DNA of 21,184 nucleotides from Eubacteriales bacterium (GCA_029974855.1 JARKQO010000496.1:1-21184); one strand, 5' to 3'. Positions 6,186 to 15,737 are shown, counted from the stretch's first letter. Notes: a model not told the origin generated them from the sequence alone. Made by a program: numbers and translations.

Positions 6186-7709
6186 ATGCGAAAGTTGTTT
6201 TTCGGCGTACTGGTCTTGTTTTTGACGTTGGCATGGGGCGCGGCCCTGGCCCAGACGCATGTGTTTGACGCGCTTAAGGCCACTGTGGAGATTCCCGATA
6301 CCTACGTTGTTCTCACAGGGGAAAACCTGCCCCAAAACGCGGACTGGCTGGAATCCCGGGGGCTTTCCATCGAGGACGTTTCCAACGATTTCATCAAGCG
6401 GGGGGTTTTGCTGCAGTGCTGGACGGCGGACTATGACGCTTGCATGGAGCTCACCGCGTTGCAGACCGAACAGGCCCTGAACATCTTCGACGTGAACGAG
6501 CAGGAGGACACCATCCGGGGGGCCTACCGCCTCTCCCACTACCCCAACAACGACTTTCAGGCCCAGGGGTATGATTTTTCCAGCGCGGACTGGAAAAACA
6601 CATCCCAGGGCCGCTTCCTGATCCTGCGCTACATCAAGCGGGAGGGGGGCGAGATTTTGCACCGGGGGCTCATGCGCCGCACCATCCGCAACGGATACGA
6701 GATCACCTTTGACATGAAGGTCTACGGCCGCTCTTTGACCAACAAGGATAACACCGCCCTGAACAAAATTTGGGAGAGCTTCGCCTTTGCGGAGATTCTG
6801 CCCTTGCCTCCTTCCGCCAGCGCCAAAATCAACCTCACTAAGGAACCCCCCGCCGAAACCAACAACCCCGAATTCACCATCGAGGGCACAGCCGCCAAGG
6901 ATGTGAAGCTCACCGCCGTGATCATGGGCCTCAGCTCCCCCAACCCCACCTTGGTGGAGGCGGAAACGGGGGCCTCCGGGAAGTTCAAGATGCCTGTGAA
7001 GCTGCCCAAGGAAGGGGTGTTCATGATCACCCTCACCGGGGAATACATGGGGGAGGATGTGAAGGAGCTGGCTTTCCCCGTCACCTACCAGCGCACGCTG
7101 CTCACCGTGAACCTCTCCACCCCCCTGCCCCAGGTGGTGACCACCTCGGAGCTGACGCTGCTGGGCACCTCCGAGCCCGGGGCCAGCATCCAGGTCTTTG
7201 TGAACAACGAGTCCGTAATGAACAAGAGGGTGACGGCCGCGGGCAAGTTCAAGCTGGAGCTGGATACCTCTACCGAGGGCGTCTATGACCTGGTGCTGGT
7301 GTTCTCCAAAAAGGGCCTGGCGGACCGGCGCATCACCCACAGCTTCACCCGGGAATGGTCCCAGGCGGATATCCTCAAGGAGCTCAAAAAGCAGGCCATC
7401 AAGCCCGGGTACGCCACGCTGATCAAGAAAATAGAGGGCTACGAAGGCCGGATCATGGGCTACAAGTGCTACCTGCTAAGCGTGACCAAGGCCGGGGACG
7501 AGTACATCGTCCAGATGGCCCTTACCAGGCGGGGCTCCCAGTACAGCAGCATCATTCTGGTCACCTCCAGCGAGGAGCCCGCTTTTGCCCTGGGGCAGCA
7601 GGTGTGGATGTACGGCACCTGCGTGGGCATGTCTTTGCCCAGCGAGGGGGACGAGACCAACGCCTCCTACCCCTGCTTCGAGCTTTTGATGTTCGTGTCC
7701 ATCGAATAA
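6186..7709 (+). CDS. Exported protein of unknown function with Ig-like domains
   Basis: The protein has 507 residues and I do not recognise the whole. Residues 1-22 form a signal peptide (MRKLFFGVLVLFLTLAWGAALA) with a likely cut before QTHVF and no lipobox Cys, so it is probably secreted or cell-wall associated. Residues about 25-215 form an alpha/beta domain without an obvious catalytic motif. Two beta-rich Ig-like segments follow, at about 221-300 (FTIEGTA...GKFKMPVKL) and 303-390 (LTLLGTSEPGASIQVFVN...GKFKLELDTS); these resemble each other and may be tandem copies. Residues about 393-507 form a beta-rich C-terminal domain of OB-like appearance (guess). The ATG at 6186 is preferred to the in-frame ATG at 6111 because it starts the signal peptide and has AAGGA 10 bases upstream. 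It appears monocistronic, with its own promoter and terminator. Confidence 0.8.
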   Translation: MRKLFFGVLVLFLTLAWGAALAQTHVFDALKATVEIPDTYVVLTGENLPQNADWLESRGLSIEDVSNDFIKRGVLLQCWTADYDACMELTALQTEQALNIFDVNEQEDTIRGAYRLSHYPNNDFQAQGYDFSSADWKNTSQGRFLILRYIKREGGEILHRGLMRRTIRNGYEITFDMKVYGRSLTNKDNTALNKIWESFAFAEILPLPPSASAKINLTKEPPAETNNPEFTIEGTAAKDVKLTAVIMGLSSPNPTLVEAETGASGKFKMPVKLPKEGVFMITLTGEYMGEDVKELAFPVTYQRTLLTVNLSTPLPQVVTTSELTLLGTSEPGASIQVFVNNESVMNKRVTAAGKFKLELDTSTEGVYDLVLVFSKKGLADRRITHSFTREWSQADILKELKKQAIKPGYATLIKKIEGYEGRIMGYKCYLLSVTKAGDEYIVQMALTRRGSQYSSIILVTSSEEPAFALGQQVWMYGTCVGMSLPSEGDETNASYPCFELLMFVSIE

Positions 7710-7729
7710 CGGGAACCCTGTTCCCAGGG

Positions 7730-7758
7730 CGAGCTTCCGCCAGGAGGCTCGTTTTTTT
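7730..7758 (+). terminator. Rho-independent terminator after the exported protein gene
   Basis: A 9-bp stem with one G-U pair (7730-7738 with 7743-7751), a GCCA loop and seven T residues at 7752-7758. A second hairpin, GGGAAC-CCT-GTTCCC at 7711-7725, sits between the stop codon and this terminator. It isolates the exported-protein gene from the glucan synthase gene. Confidence 0.88.
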
Positions 7759-7779
7759 GCGCCGCTTTGTCAAGAATCT

Positions 7780-7834
7780 CCCGGCTTCGCGCCATGCATG
7801 CAAAGCCGGGCCTTTGCGCACACTACCCGCACAC
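7780..7834 (+). promoter_or_regulatory. Inverted and direct repeats in the leader of the glucan synthase gene
   Basis: The region holds an 8-bp perfect inverted repeat CCCGGCTT (7780-7787) / AAGCCGGG (7803-7810). It overlaps a 6-bp inverted repeat GCAAAG (7800-7805) / CTTTGC (7812-7817). The two share bases 7803-7805 and could not form together in RNA. Next comes a 7-base direct repeat CGCACAC at 7817-7823 and 7828-7834, spaced 11 bases, about one helical turn. A TTGTCA at 7767-7772 could be a -35 but has no good -10 at 16-18 bases. A control role, as operator or RNA switch, is inference. Confidence 0.35.
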
Positions 7835-7853
7835 AATAGCGGAGGTTTGCGCA

Positions 7854-10800
7854 ATGCAATGGATCGTCTCGGGGTTGGGTCTGGCACTCCTGTTCCTGCT
7901 GGCCAGGGGCGTACGCAAGCAACCGGTGGTTTCCTATCGGGATGTGCTGCTGGAGGATGAGCTCATCGCCCACATGGGCGCCTTGGCAACCCGTGGCAAC
8001 CAGCGGGGACAGGGGCGCATCCGCGTCCCTGCCCGGATGCAGCAGACCATTTTGCGCTCCATCAGCCTGCTGAACCGCTACCCCCAGGAGGAGCTTTTGC
8101 CCGCCGCCAGCTGGCTCAGCGACAATGGCCGCTTTCTGCAGGAAATGACGGCCTCTTTGGAGCTGGACCTGAAGGCCGCGCCCTTGCTGCCCAAGGACAG
8201 CGGCGGGGAGGTGCGGATCTTTCGCTTTGCCAAGGAATTGGTGGGCCACAGCAACGGGGACGTCCAGGTGGAGTCCCTGCGCAAGGCCGTCACCGCTTGG
8301 CAGCAGCGGGAACCCATGACCGTCAATGAGATCAACTGCCTGCCCTTGGCCCTGAAGGCGGCCTTGCTGGGCATCCTCCACGAGATGATTTTGCTGTGCA
8401 CCCAGCAGCAGCAGGAGTTTGGGGCCGCAGACCTGTTTGCCAAGGAGCTGCGGCAAAAGCACGAAACCGCCGCCATGCGCCTCTTTGAAACCCACAAGCA
8501 CAGCACCACCTTTTTGGAACATCTCCTTTCCATTCTGCGCACCAGCGAGGAGCCCGCCGCCGTAGCCTGGCTGGACAAGCACATCGCCTCCCTGAACCAT
8601 CAGACCCAGCGGCTGGCCCAGTTGGAGCATGACCGGCAGACGGAGAACCGGCTGTGGGTGGGCAATGCCATCACCTCCTTGCGGGTGGTGTCCAACCTGC
8701 CCTGGCACAAGCTCTGCGAAAGCATGAGCCTGGTCCATGACGAGCTGGCCCGGGACCCGGTCTATCTGCTGATGGACGCCGAAAGCCGCTCCTATTACCG
8801 GGGCAAAGTGGTCCAGGTCAGCCGCCTCACGGGCCGCAAGGAGCTGGCGGTGTGCTCCGCCGTGCTCTCCTTGGCCAGCAGCGCCAAAGACGACACCGTG
8901 GAGGCCCATGTGGGGTATTACCTGCTGGACCAGGGAAGGCCGCTGCTCTTTGAGCATTTGAACGCCCGGTCCCTCCCCGCCAGGGGGTACCTGTTCATCT
9001 CCGCCCATGCCCTGAGCCTGTACCGGGCGGCCTGCTGGACTCTGTTCCTCCTGATCATGGGGCTGGGCTTTCTGTGGGGCGTGTCCCCCTTTCTTCTGCT
9101 GCCCCTGGGCATCGCGTTCCTCTACCCCTTCCAGCAGCTTTCCACCCGGCTGTGCCGCCGGTGGGCCAGCCCCAGAATGGTGCCCAGGCTGCTGGTGGAG
9201 CAGCTGGCTGCGGACCAGCAAACCTTGGTGGTCTGCCCCACCTTGCTCACCGATAAGGAGCACGCCCTGGCCATGGTGAAGCCCCTGTCCGTGCTGCACC
9301 AGGCCAACCCGGACCCCAGGCTGCACTTTCTGCTTTTGGGGGATTACCAGGACAGCCTCACCGGCACCTTGGGCAACGACGAGGAGATCGTGTCCACCGC
9401 CTCGGCGGCGGTGCGGGCTTTGGGGGAGGACAGCGGCCATCCCTTTTTGTACATGCAGCGGGCCCGGGTGTTCAACGCCCGGGACAGCGTTTACATGAGC
9501 CGGGAGCGCAAGCGGGGCGGCCTGGAAACCTTGCTGCGCATCGTGGACGGCAAGCCCATCGAGGATACCTTCACCTACTGCTCCTGCCCCCGCTCCGCCC
9601 TCCAGGGGCAGTACCGCTACGTCATCACCTTGGACAGCGACACCATTTTGCCCCCCGGCAGCGCCCTGCGGATGATCGGGGCCATGCTCCACCCGCTCCA
9701 GCAGCGCCGGGAGCATCACGGCGCCATGCGGGGCATCAGCGTCCTCCAGCCCCGCATGGAGGTGGCCACCCACACGGTGGGCAGCTACCTGTCCCTGTTT
9801 TTGGGCGGGCCGGGGGGATCGGACCCCTACAACGCCCTCTCCTCGGACATGATGCAGGACTGCTATGGCAGGGGCTCCTTTGTGGGCAAGGGCATCATCG
9901 ACCCCAGGGGCTTCTTGCAAGCCGCGGAGGGCAAGCTGATTCCCGGGGGCATTTTGAGCCATGACCTGCTGGAGGGGGAGCTTACCGGCTGCGCCGTGGC
10001 CACGGATATTACCCTCTACGACGGGCAGCCCGCCGCCCTGAAGGGCTTTCTGCTGCGGCTGAACCGCTGGACCCGGGGGGACTGGCAGCTGCTGCCCTAT
10101 GTGTTCCCCTATGGGCCAGCCTCCGTCGGGGCCCCCAAGGCCGGGCGGGACGCCGTGGGCAAGCACATTCTCTGGCAGAATTTGCTCCGCAGCCTGGTGA
10201 GCCCGGCCCGGATGCTGCTGATCCTCTACGCGGTGATCCTGCGCATGCCTTTGCTGCTGGTGCTGGCCTTGCTGTCCACAGAGCTGGTGCCGCTGTTTCC
10301 CCTGACCTTGGCCTCCTTGGGCACCATGGCCACCCGGCTGCTGATGCTGCCCTGCGAGGCGGTGATGCAGGTGGACGCCATCGTGCGCACCCTGTACCGC
10401 GTGGTCGTGTCCCGGCGCAACCTCCTGCAATGGACCACCGCCGCCCAGCTCAGCAAGCCCACGGCGAAGCCCTCCATGGGGTTCTTTTACATGAACATGG
10501 GGGCGGGCCTTACCTTGGCGGGGCTGTCGGTGCTGCTGGACCCCCTCTTTCCCCTGGGCATCGCCGTGGGGGGGCTGTGGAGCCTGTTCCCGGTTTTCCT
10601 CCCAGCCTGGGAGCAACCCTACCGCCAGCCCCAGTACATGACGGAGTACATGCGGGAGGAGCTCAAGCACCTGGGCGCCTCCACCTGGCTTTTTTTTGAC
10701 ACCGTGGTGACGGAGCAGGAGCATTTTCTCCCCCCGGACAACGTGCAGATCGAGCCCAACAAGGGCGTATCCCACCGCACCTCCCCCACCAACATCGGGC

Positions 10801-13800
10801 TGTACCTGACCTCTTTGATCGCCGCCGAAAAGCTGGGCCAGATCCCCCCGGACGACATGGCGGGGCGCATCGCCCTGACCCTGGACGTGCTGGAGGAGCT
10901 GCCCAAATGGAAGGGGCATTTCTACAACTGGTACGACACCCGGACCCTCCAGCCCCTGCGCCCCCTGTTTGTCTCCTCCATCGACAGCGGCAATTTGGCC
11001 GCCTCCCTCCTTTGCTGCGCCCAGGGGGTACGCACCCTCTTTCCCCGCCTCTCCCCCTCCAACCACGAGCTCAGCGCCCGCCTGGACGCATTGGCCTATG
11101 CCATGCCCTTTGACATGCTCTATGACTCCGAGGCGGAGCTGTTTTTCATCGGCCTGCATCCGGAAAAGCCCCTGGACCGCCTCAGCCACTACGACCTGCT
11201 GGCCAGCGAGTCCCGGCTGCTGAGCTTTGTGGCCATCTGCATCGGGGCCGTGCCGGTGAAGCACTGGTACCGTCTGGGCCGGGGCATGACCCGCACCACC
11301 CGGGGCCAGACTTTGGTCAGCTACAGCGGCACCATGTTCGAGTACATGATGCCTTTGCTGTTCCTGCCCGCCGTCAAGGGCACGCTGCTATACCACGCCT
11401 GCCTTCAGGCCCTGCGGGAGCAGCAGCGCCGCCGGATGCACGGGATTTTCGGCATCAGCGAAAGCGGCTACTATGCCTTTGACCCCAACCTGTACTATCA
11501 GTACAAGGCCTTCGGCATTCCCTCCTTGGCCCTGGACCCCACCCGGAGCCAGGAGGTGATCGCGCCCTATGCCTCCCTTCTGTCCTTGCCCTTGGATACC
11601 CGCCGGGCCTTCCGCAATCTGCAGCGGATGAAGGCCCTGGGCCTGGGAGGGCCCCTGGGGATGTTTGAGGCTGCGGACTTCCACAAGCAGCGCATCGGCC
11701 AGGGGAACGATTTCCGCATTGTCCGCAGCCACATGGCCCATCATCAGGGCATGATTCTGACCGCCCTGTGCAACGCCCTGTACGACGGCTATATCATCCG
11801 GCTCTTTTCGGACCTGCCCCGCTGCCAGGCCCACGCGCTGCTGCTGGAGGAAAAGCCCCAGCAGGGCCGGGGGGTCATCCGCCGCCCCCTGAAGCGGGCC
11901 TCCACCGAGCCCGTCTACGACCCCCTTCACAGCCACCGGCAGGCCTATCCCCTGTATTTCCCCATGGACGCCCATCTGCTCCACGGCGGGGGAACCACCG
12001 TGCTCATCGACGCCCAGGGGGGCGGCTATTTCAGCCGGAACGGGATCATGCTGACCCGCTTTCGGGAGCAGTGCCGCATCCCCAGCGGCATGCGGCTGTA
12101 CCTGCGGGATTCCCAGTCCGGCGTCCATTGGTTCGCCACGGACCCCCTGCTGGGGGGCACCACGGAGTTCCAAACCGCCCAGGCGGTATTCTCCCGCACC
12201 CGCTTCCACGTCCACTCCGTCCTCCGCATTTTGGTGAACCCCCTGGACGGCACCGTGCTCCACCACCTGACCCTGAAAAACGAATCCTCCGCGGAGCGGA
12301 TGCTGGAGGTGTGCAGCTACCTGGAGCTGTCTTTGGCCTCCCAGCGGGAGGACAGCGCCCACCCCGCCTTTCAGAACCTGTTCATCGAAACCTCCCGGAT
12401 CGGCAAATACGGCCTGATGGCAGTGCGCCGTCCCCGCAAGACGGGCCAGGAATCCCTGCGGCTGATGCACACCATGGGCACGGACAGCGCCCTGAACGGC
12501 TGCCATGTGCAGACGGACCGGAGCCTGTTCATCGGCAGGGGCAACACCATCCTCAATCCCCGGGCCCTGGAGATGCCCATCAGCAACCTGGGGGACGTGG
12601 TGGGGGCGGTGATCGAGCCCTGCGCCAGCCTGCGGGCCCAGTTTGTGCTGCCTGTGGGAGGACAGGTGCAGTTCCTCTTCGCCACCTTGCTGGCCTCCCC
12701 CCAGGACACCCCCGCCGCTTTGGCAGAGCGCTACGCTTTGCCGGAAAGCGCCCTGAAGGTATACGAGCTGGCCCGCACCCAGGGCCTTGTAACCGCCCGG
12801 TACCTGGGCCTGGACGCGTCTTTGTTCAACTCCATCTCCCGGCTCTGCGGCAGCCTTTGCTACACGGGGCAGCCCCACCAGGCGGTGGGCCTTCATCCCG
12901 GGGCTTTGCCTTTGCGGGAGCTGTGGGGCCTCAGCGTCAGCGGCGACTTGCCCATTTTGCTGGTGATCTGCGAAAGCGCCGAGGATTTATCCTTGGTGCG
13001 GCAGTTGCTGAAGGCCCACGCCTTCTTCCGCATGAACGGCCTGTGGATCGATCTGATCCTCCTCAGCGACCAGGTGGCGGGCTACGCCCATCCCCTCCGG
13101 GATTTGCTCAGCGATTTGATGCAGTCCAGCCACAGCCGGGAGCTCATCGGCAAGGACGGGGGCCTGCACCTGCTGGAGCGCCAAAGCCTGTCGGCGGAGG
13201 TGTTCGCCTTGCTGGAAAGCTCCGCCCGGCTGGTGCTGCGCACCAGCAAGGGCGGCATTGCGGACCAGCTGAAGGCGCTGCTTACCAGCGTCAAGCCCCA
13301 GACCCCCGAGGATAACAGGCCCACCGGGGCCTGGCCCTCCGCTTTGCCCCCTCCCCAGGACCTGCTGTTTGACAACGGCTACGGCGGCTTCTCCCCCCAG
13401 CAAGGGGACTATGTGATCACCTTGCCCCCGGGCAAGAACACCCCGGCCCCCTGGAGCAACGTGCTGGCCTCCCCCCGCTTTGGCAGCCTGGCGGCGGAAA
13501 GCGGCCTGGTGTTCACCTACGCGGACAACAGCCACAAAACCCGGCTCACCCGCTGGCCCAATGACACCGTATCCTCCTATGGGGAGGAGAACTTCTTCCT
13601 GAAGGACAAAGCCGGCCGTCTGCTCTGGTCGGTGACCCGCTGGCCTTTGGGGCAGAGCCTGCATTGCCAGGTGACCCACGCCCCGGGCGTGACCCTGTAT
13701 GAAAGCCAAGGCTATGGCATCGCCCAAAAGCTCACCTGCTTTACCGACCAGGAACTGCCTTTGGGGGTGCGGGTGCTGCACCTGAAAAACGACGATGTGG

Positions 13801-15701
13801 CGGAGCGCACCCTGCAGCTGTTCTACACCTGCGTCTTTGCCTTGACCAACCACCCCACCGAGGAGCAGCTCACCGCCACCTACCGGGAGGGGGGCGTGAT
13901 CTACGCACAAAACCCCGCGGCTTCCGGGGTGGCCTGCATGGCCATGGTCCACCCGGCCCCCACCCTCACCACCACCATGTCCTCCGGCGCTTTCCAGGGC
14001 TTGGTGGGGAGCGCGCCCTTGGCTTTGGCCTCCCCGGGCCCCCTGCCCTCGGACATGGGCAATGTGGGGGTGGTGAGCCATACCTTTTTGCTCCGGCCCG
14101 GGGAAAGCCTGGTGTTCACCTTGGCCTTGGGCTTCGCCCCCTCCCGGGAGGCCCTGGACGGGGCCTTGGCCCTGCTGCGCCAGGAGGGGGCCAGCCAGCG
14201 GCTGCACCGGGTAAAGCGCTATTGGGAGGAGCAGCTGGGAGCCCTGCGGCTGGACCTGCCGGACCCTGCTTTGGCGCTGATGCTGAACCGCTGGCTGCCC
14301 TATCAGGTGCGGGCCGCCCGGCTGTTCGCCCGGGCGGGTTTCTACCAGGCTGGCGGGGCCTATGGCTTCCGGGACCAGCTCCAGGATATGCTGTCCTTGC
14401 TGTACACCGATCCCGTGACTGTTCGGGGGCACCTGCTGCTGTGCGCCGCCCACCAGTTCGAGGAGGGGGATGTGCAGCACTGGTGGCATCCCCCGCAATT
14501 TGGGGTACGTACCCGCATCAGCGACGATTTGCTGTTCTTGCCCTTTGTAACGGCGCTGTACGTGCACATCACCGGGGACCTCTCCATTCTGGGGGAGCCG
14601 GCCCCCTATCTCCGCGGGGAGCCCCTACGGGAAAACCAGCACGAGCATCTTTTCGAGGCCCAGGTCTCCGAGCTGTCGGAGCCCTTGCTGGCCCATTGCC
14701 TCAAGGCCATCGACCGGGTGGCCTTGGGCCCTCACGGCCTGCCCCTGATGGCCGGCGGGGACTGGAACGACGGCATGAACGGGGTGGGGGGCGAAAACGG
14801 CGAAAGCGTCTGGCTGGGCATGTTCTACTGCGAGGTGCTGCGCCGCATCATCCCCTACGTGGAGGAGGAAACCGCCCGGACCCTTGTGCAACGGCGGCAT
14901 CGGGTATTGCAGATGATTGACCAGCACGCCTGGGACGGCTCCTGGTACCTGCGGGCCTGGTATGACGACGGGGAGCCCCTGGGCAGCTGCCGGAGCAGCG
15001 AGTGCCGCATCGACGCGCTGCCCCAGTGCTGGGCTGTGCTGTGCGGCGTATCCCGGGAGCGGGGGGCCATCGCCATGGACCATCTGTGGCGGCTGCTGTA
15101 CGAGCGGGACATCGGCATTTTGAAGCTCTTCACCCCGCCCTTCAACGGCCTGGAGCAGCCCGGCTACATCGCCGGATACCTGCCCGGCATCCGGGAAAAC
15201 GGCGGCCAGTACACCCACGTGGTGCCCTGGGCCATCGCGGCGCTGCACCAGCTGGGTAATGACGCCCAGGCCTGGGAGCTGGCTTTGGCCGCCTTGCCCA
15301 TCAACCACGCCCGCACCCGCCAGCAGGCCAACCACTACCGGGTGGAGCCCTATGTGATGGCCGCGGACATCTACAGCCATCCCCAGCAGCGGGGCCGGGG
15401 CGGCTGGACCTGGTATACCGGCAGCGCCTCCTGGTTGTACTATACCTTGCTGGAGCAGCTTTTCGGCTTCCAGAAAATCGGCAATTCCCTGCGGCTGCGG
15501 CCTTGCCTGCCCCAGGGCTGGGAGGATTTCACCCTCACCTACCGCTATGGCAGCGCCACCTACCACCTCCACGCCACCTTGGAGTGCCCCTTCCCCATGG
15601 CGGACGGGGAGCAGCTAAAGGAAGGCCGTCTGCTGCTGGTGGACGACGGGCGCATTCACGAGGCCACCTTCCCCATCCGGGGGGTGGAGCCCCCGGGGTG
15701 A
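7854..15701 (+). CDS. ndvB: Cyclic beta-1,2-glucan synthase (NdvB/ChvB type)
   Basis: This 2,615-residue membrane protein would polymerise UDP-glucose into beta-1,2-glucan, cyclise it and trim its length. Residues 1-20 form a membrane anchor, followed by a helical region and two membrane helices at about 393-426. The GT84 synthase domain follows, with LVVCPTLLTD near 459, DSD at 594-596, HDLLEGEL near 704 and RWTRGDW at 738-744. More membrane helices lie at about 787-832 and 875-918. The glucoamylase-like cyclisation domain (GH189/PF10091 type) spans about 940-1335, with GISESGYY at 1200-1207 and HMAHHQGM from 1293. The C-terminal GH94 part has two beta-sandwich segments and an alpha/alpha barrel containing WNDGMN, with the likely catalytic Asp at 2306. 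The ATG at 7854 has GGAGG 8 bases upstream; in-frame ATGs at 7767 and 7794 lack this. It is somewhat shorter than the roughly 2,800-residue proteobacterial enzymes. It stands alone between a terminator and the ygiQ promoter. Confidence 0.92.
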   Translation: MQWIVSGLGLALLFLLARGVRKQPVVSYRDVLLEDELIAHMGALATRGNQRGQGRIRVPARMQQTILRSISLLNRYPQEELLPAASWLSDNGRFLQEMTASLELDLKAAPLLPKDSGGEVRIFRFAKELVGHSNGDVQVESLRKAVTAWQQREPMTVNEINCLPLALKAALLGILHEMILLCTQQQQEFGAADLFAKELRQKHETAAMRLFETHKHSTTFLEHLLSILRTSEEPAAVAWLDKHIASLNHQTQRLAQLEHDRQTENRLWVGNAITSLRVVSNLPWHKLCESMSLVHDELARDPVYLLMDAESRSYYRGKVVQVSRLTGRKELAVCSAVLSLASSAKDDTVEAHVGYYLLDQGRPLLFEHLNARSLPARGYLFISAHALSLYRAACWTLFLLIMGLGFLWGVSPFLLLPLGIAFLYPFQQLSTRLCRRWASPRMVPRLLVEQLAADQQTLVVCPTLLTDKEHALAMVKPLSVLHQANPDPRLHFLLLGDYQDSLTGTLGNDEEIVSTASAAVRALGEDSGHPFLYMQRARVFNARDSVYMSRERKRGGLETLLRIVDGKPIEDTFTYCSCPRSALQGQYRYVITLDSDTILPPGSALRMIGAMLHPLQQRREHHGAMRGISVLQPRMEVATHTVGSYLSLFLGGPGGSDPYNALSSDMMQDCYGRGSFVGKGIIDPRGFLQAAEGKLIPGGILSHDLLEGELTGCAVATDITLYDGQPAALKGFLLRLNRWTRGDWQLLPYVFPYGPASVGAPKAGRDAVGKHILWQNLLRSLVSPARMLLILYAVILRMPLLLVLALLSTELVPLFPLTLASLGTMATRLLMLPCEAVMQVDAIVRTLYRVVVSRRNLLQWTTAAQLSKPTAKPSMGFFYMNMGAGLTLAGLSVLLDPLFPLGIAVGGLWSLFPVFLPAWEQPYRQPQYMTEYMREELKHLGASTWLFFDTVVTEQEHFLPPDNVQIEPNKGVSHRTSPTNIGLYLTSLIAAEKLGQIPPDDMAGRIALTLDVLEELPKWKGHFYNWYDTRTLQPLRPLFVSSIDSGNLAASLLCCAQGVRTLFPRLSPSNHELSARLDALAYAMPFDMLYDSEAELFFIGLHPEKPLDRLSHYDLLASESRLLSFVAICIGAVPVKHWYRLGRGMTRTTRGQTLVSYSGTMFEYMMPLLFLPAVKGTLLYHACLQALREQQRRRMHGIFGISESGYYAFDPNLYYQYKAFGIPSLALDPTRSQEVIAPYASLLSLPLDTRRAFRNLQRMKALGLGGPLGMFEAADFHKQRIGQGNDFRIVRSHMAHHQGMILTALCNALYDGYIIRLFSDLPRCQAHALLLEEKPQQGRGVIRRPLKRASTEPVYDPLHSHRQAYPLYFPMDAHLLHGGGTTVLIDAQGGGYFSRNGIMLTRFREQCRIPSGMRLYLRDSQSGVHWFATDPLLGGTTEFQTAQAVFSRTRFHVHSVLRILVNPLDGTVLHHLTLKNESSAERMLEVCSYLELSLASQREDSAHPAFQNLFIETSRIGKYGLMAVRRPRKTGQESLRLMHTMGTDSALNGCHVQTDRSLFIGRGNTILNPRALEMPISNLGDVVGAVIEPCASLRAQFVLPVGGQVQFLFATLLASPQDTPAALAERYALPESALKVYELARTQGLVTARYLGLDASLFNSISRLCGSLCYTGQPHQAVGLHPGALPLRELWGLSVSGDLPILLVICESAEDLSLVRQLLKAHAFFRMNGLWIDLILLSDQVAGYAHPLRDLLSDLMQSSHSRELIGKDGGLHLLERQSLSAEVFALLESSARLVLRTSKGGIADQLKALLTSVKPQTPEDNRPTGAWPSALPPPQDLLFDNGYGGFSPQQGDYVITLPPGKNTPAPWSNVLASPRFGSLAAESGLVFTYADNSHKTRLTRWPNDTVSSYGEENFFLKDKAGRLLWSVTRWPLGQSLHCQVTHAPGVTLYESQGYGIAQKLTCFTDQELPLGVRVLHLKNDDVAERTLQLFYTCVFALTNHPTEEQLTATYREGGVIYAQNPAASGVACMAMVHPAPTLTTTMSSGAFQGLVGSAPLALASPGPLPSDMGNVGVVSHTFLLRPGESLVFTLALGFAPSREALDGALALLRQEGASQRLHRVKRYWEEQLGALRLDLPDPALALMLNRWLPYQVRAARLFARAGFYQAGGAYGFRDQLQDMLSLLYTDPVTVRGHLLLCAAHQFEEGDVQHWWHPPQFGVRTRISDDLLFLPFVTALYVHITGDLSILGEPAPYLRGEPLRENQHEHLFEAQVSELSEPLLAHCLKAIDRVALGPHGLPLMAGGDWNDGMNGVGGENGESVWLGMFYCEVLRRIIPYVEEETARTLVQRRHRVLQMIDQHAWDGSWYLRAWYDDGEPLGSCRSSECRIDALPQCWAVLCGVSRERGAIAMDHLWRLLYERDIGILKLFTPPFNGLEQPGYIAGYLPGIRENGGQYTHVVPWAIAALHQLGNDAQAWELALAALPINHARTRQQANHYRVEPYVMAADIYSHPQQRGRGGWTWYTGSASWLYYTLLEQLFGFQKIGNSLRLRPCLPQGWEDFTLTYRYGSATYHLHATLECPFPMADGEQLKEGRLLLVDDGRIHEATFPIRGVEPPG

Positions 15702-15728
15702 GCCGTTCTTCCTGGCCCGGGCAATCTG

Positions 15729-15737
15729 TGGTATAAT
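15729..15737 (+). promoter_or_regulatory. Extended -10 promoter for the YgiQ-family gene
   Basis: TGG followed by a perfect TATAAT (15732-15737) forms an extended -10. The hexamer at the expected -35 position (15709-15714) is poor. A start near 15744 gives a leader of about 35 bases. It begins 28 bases after the glucan synthase stop, and no terminator separates the two genes, so read-through is also possible. Confidence 0.6.

Noticed and set aside
7767..7853. Longer N-terminus for the glucan synthase
   Set aside because: ATGs at 7767 and 7794 have no ribosome site, whereas 7854 has GGAGG at 8 bases and begins directly with a membrane helix.
7770..11264. 1,164-codon open frame on the minus strand opposite the glucan synthase
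   Set aside because: It is antisense to strongly conserved GT84 and GH189 motifs, and its translation is Gly/His/Gln-rich low-complexity sequence, typical of a shadow frame in GC-rich DNA.
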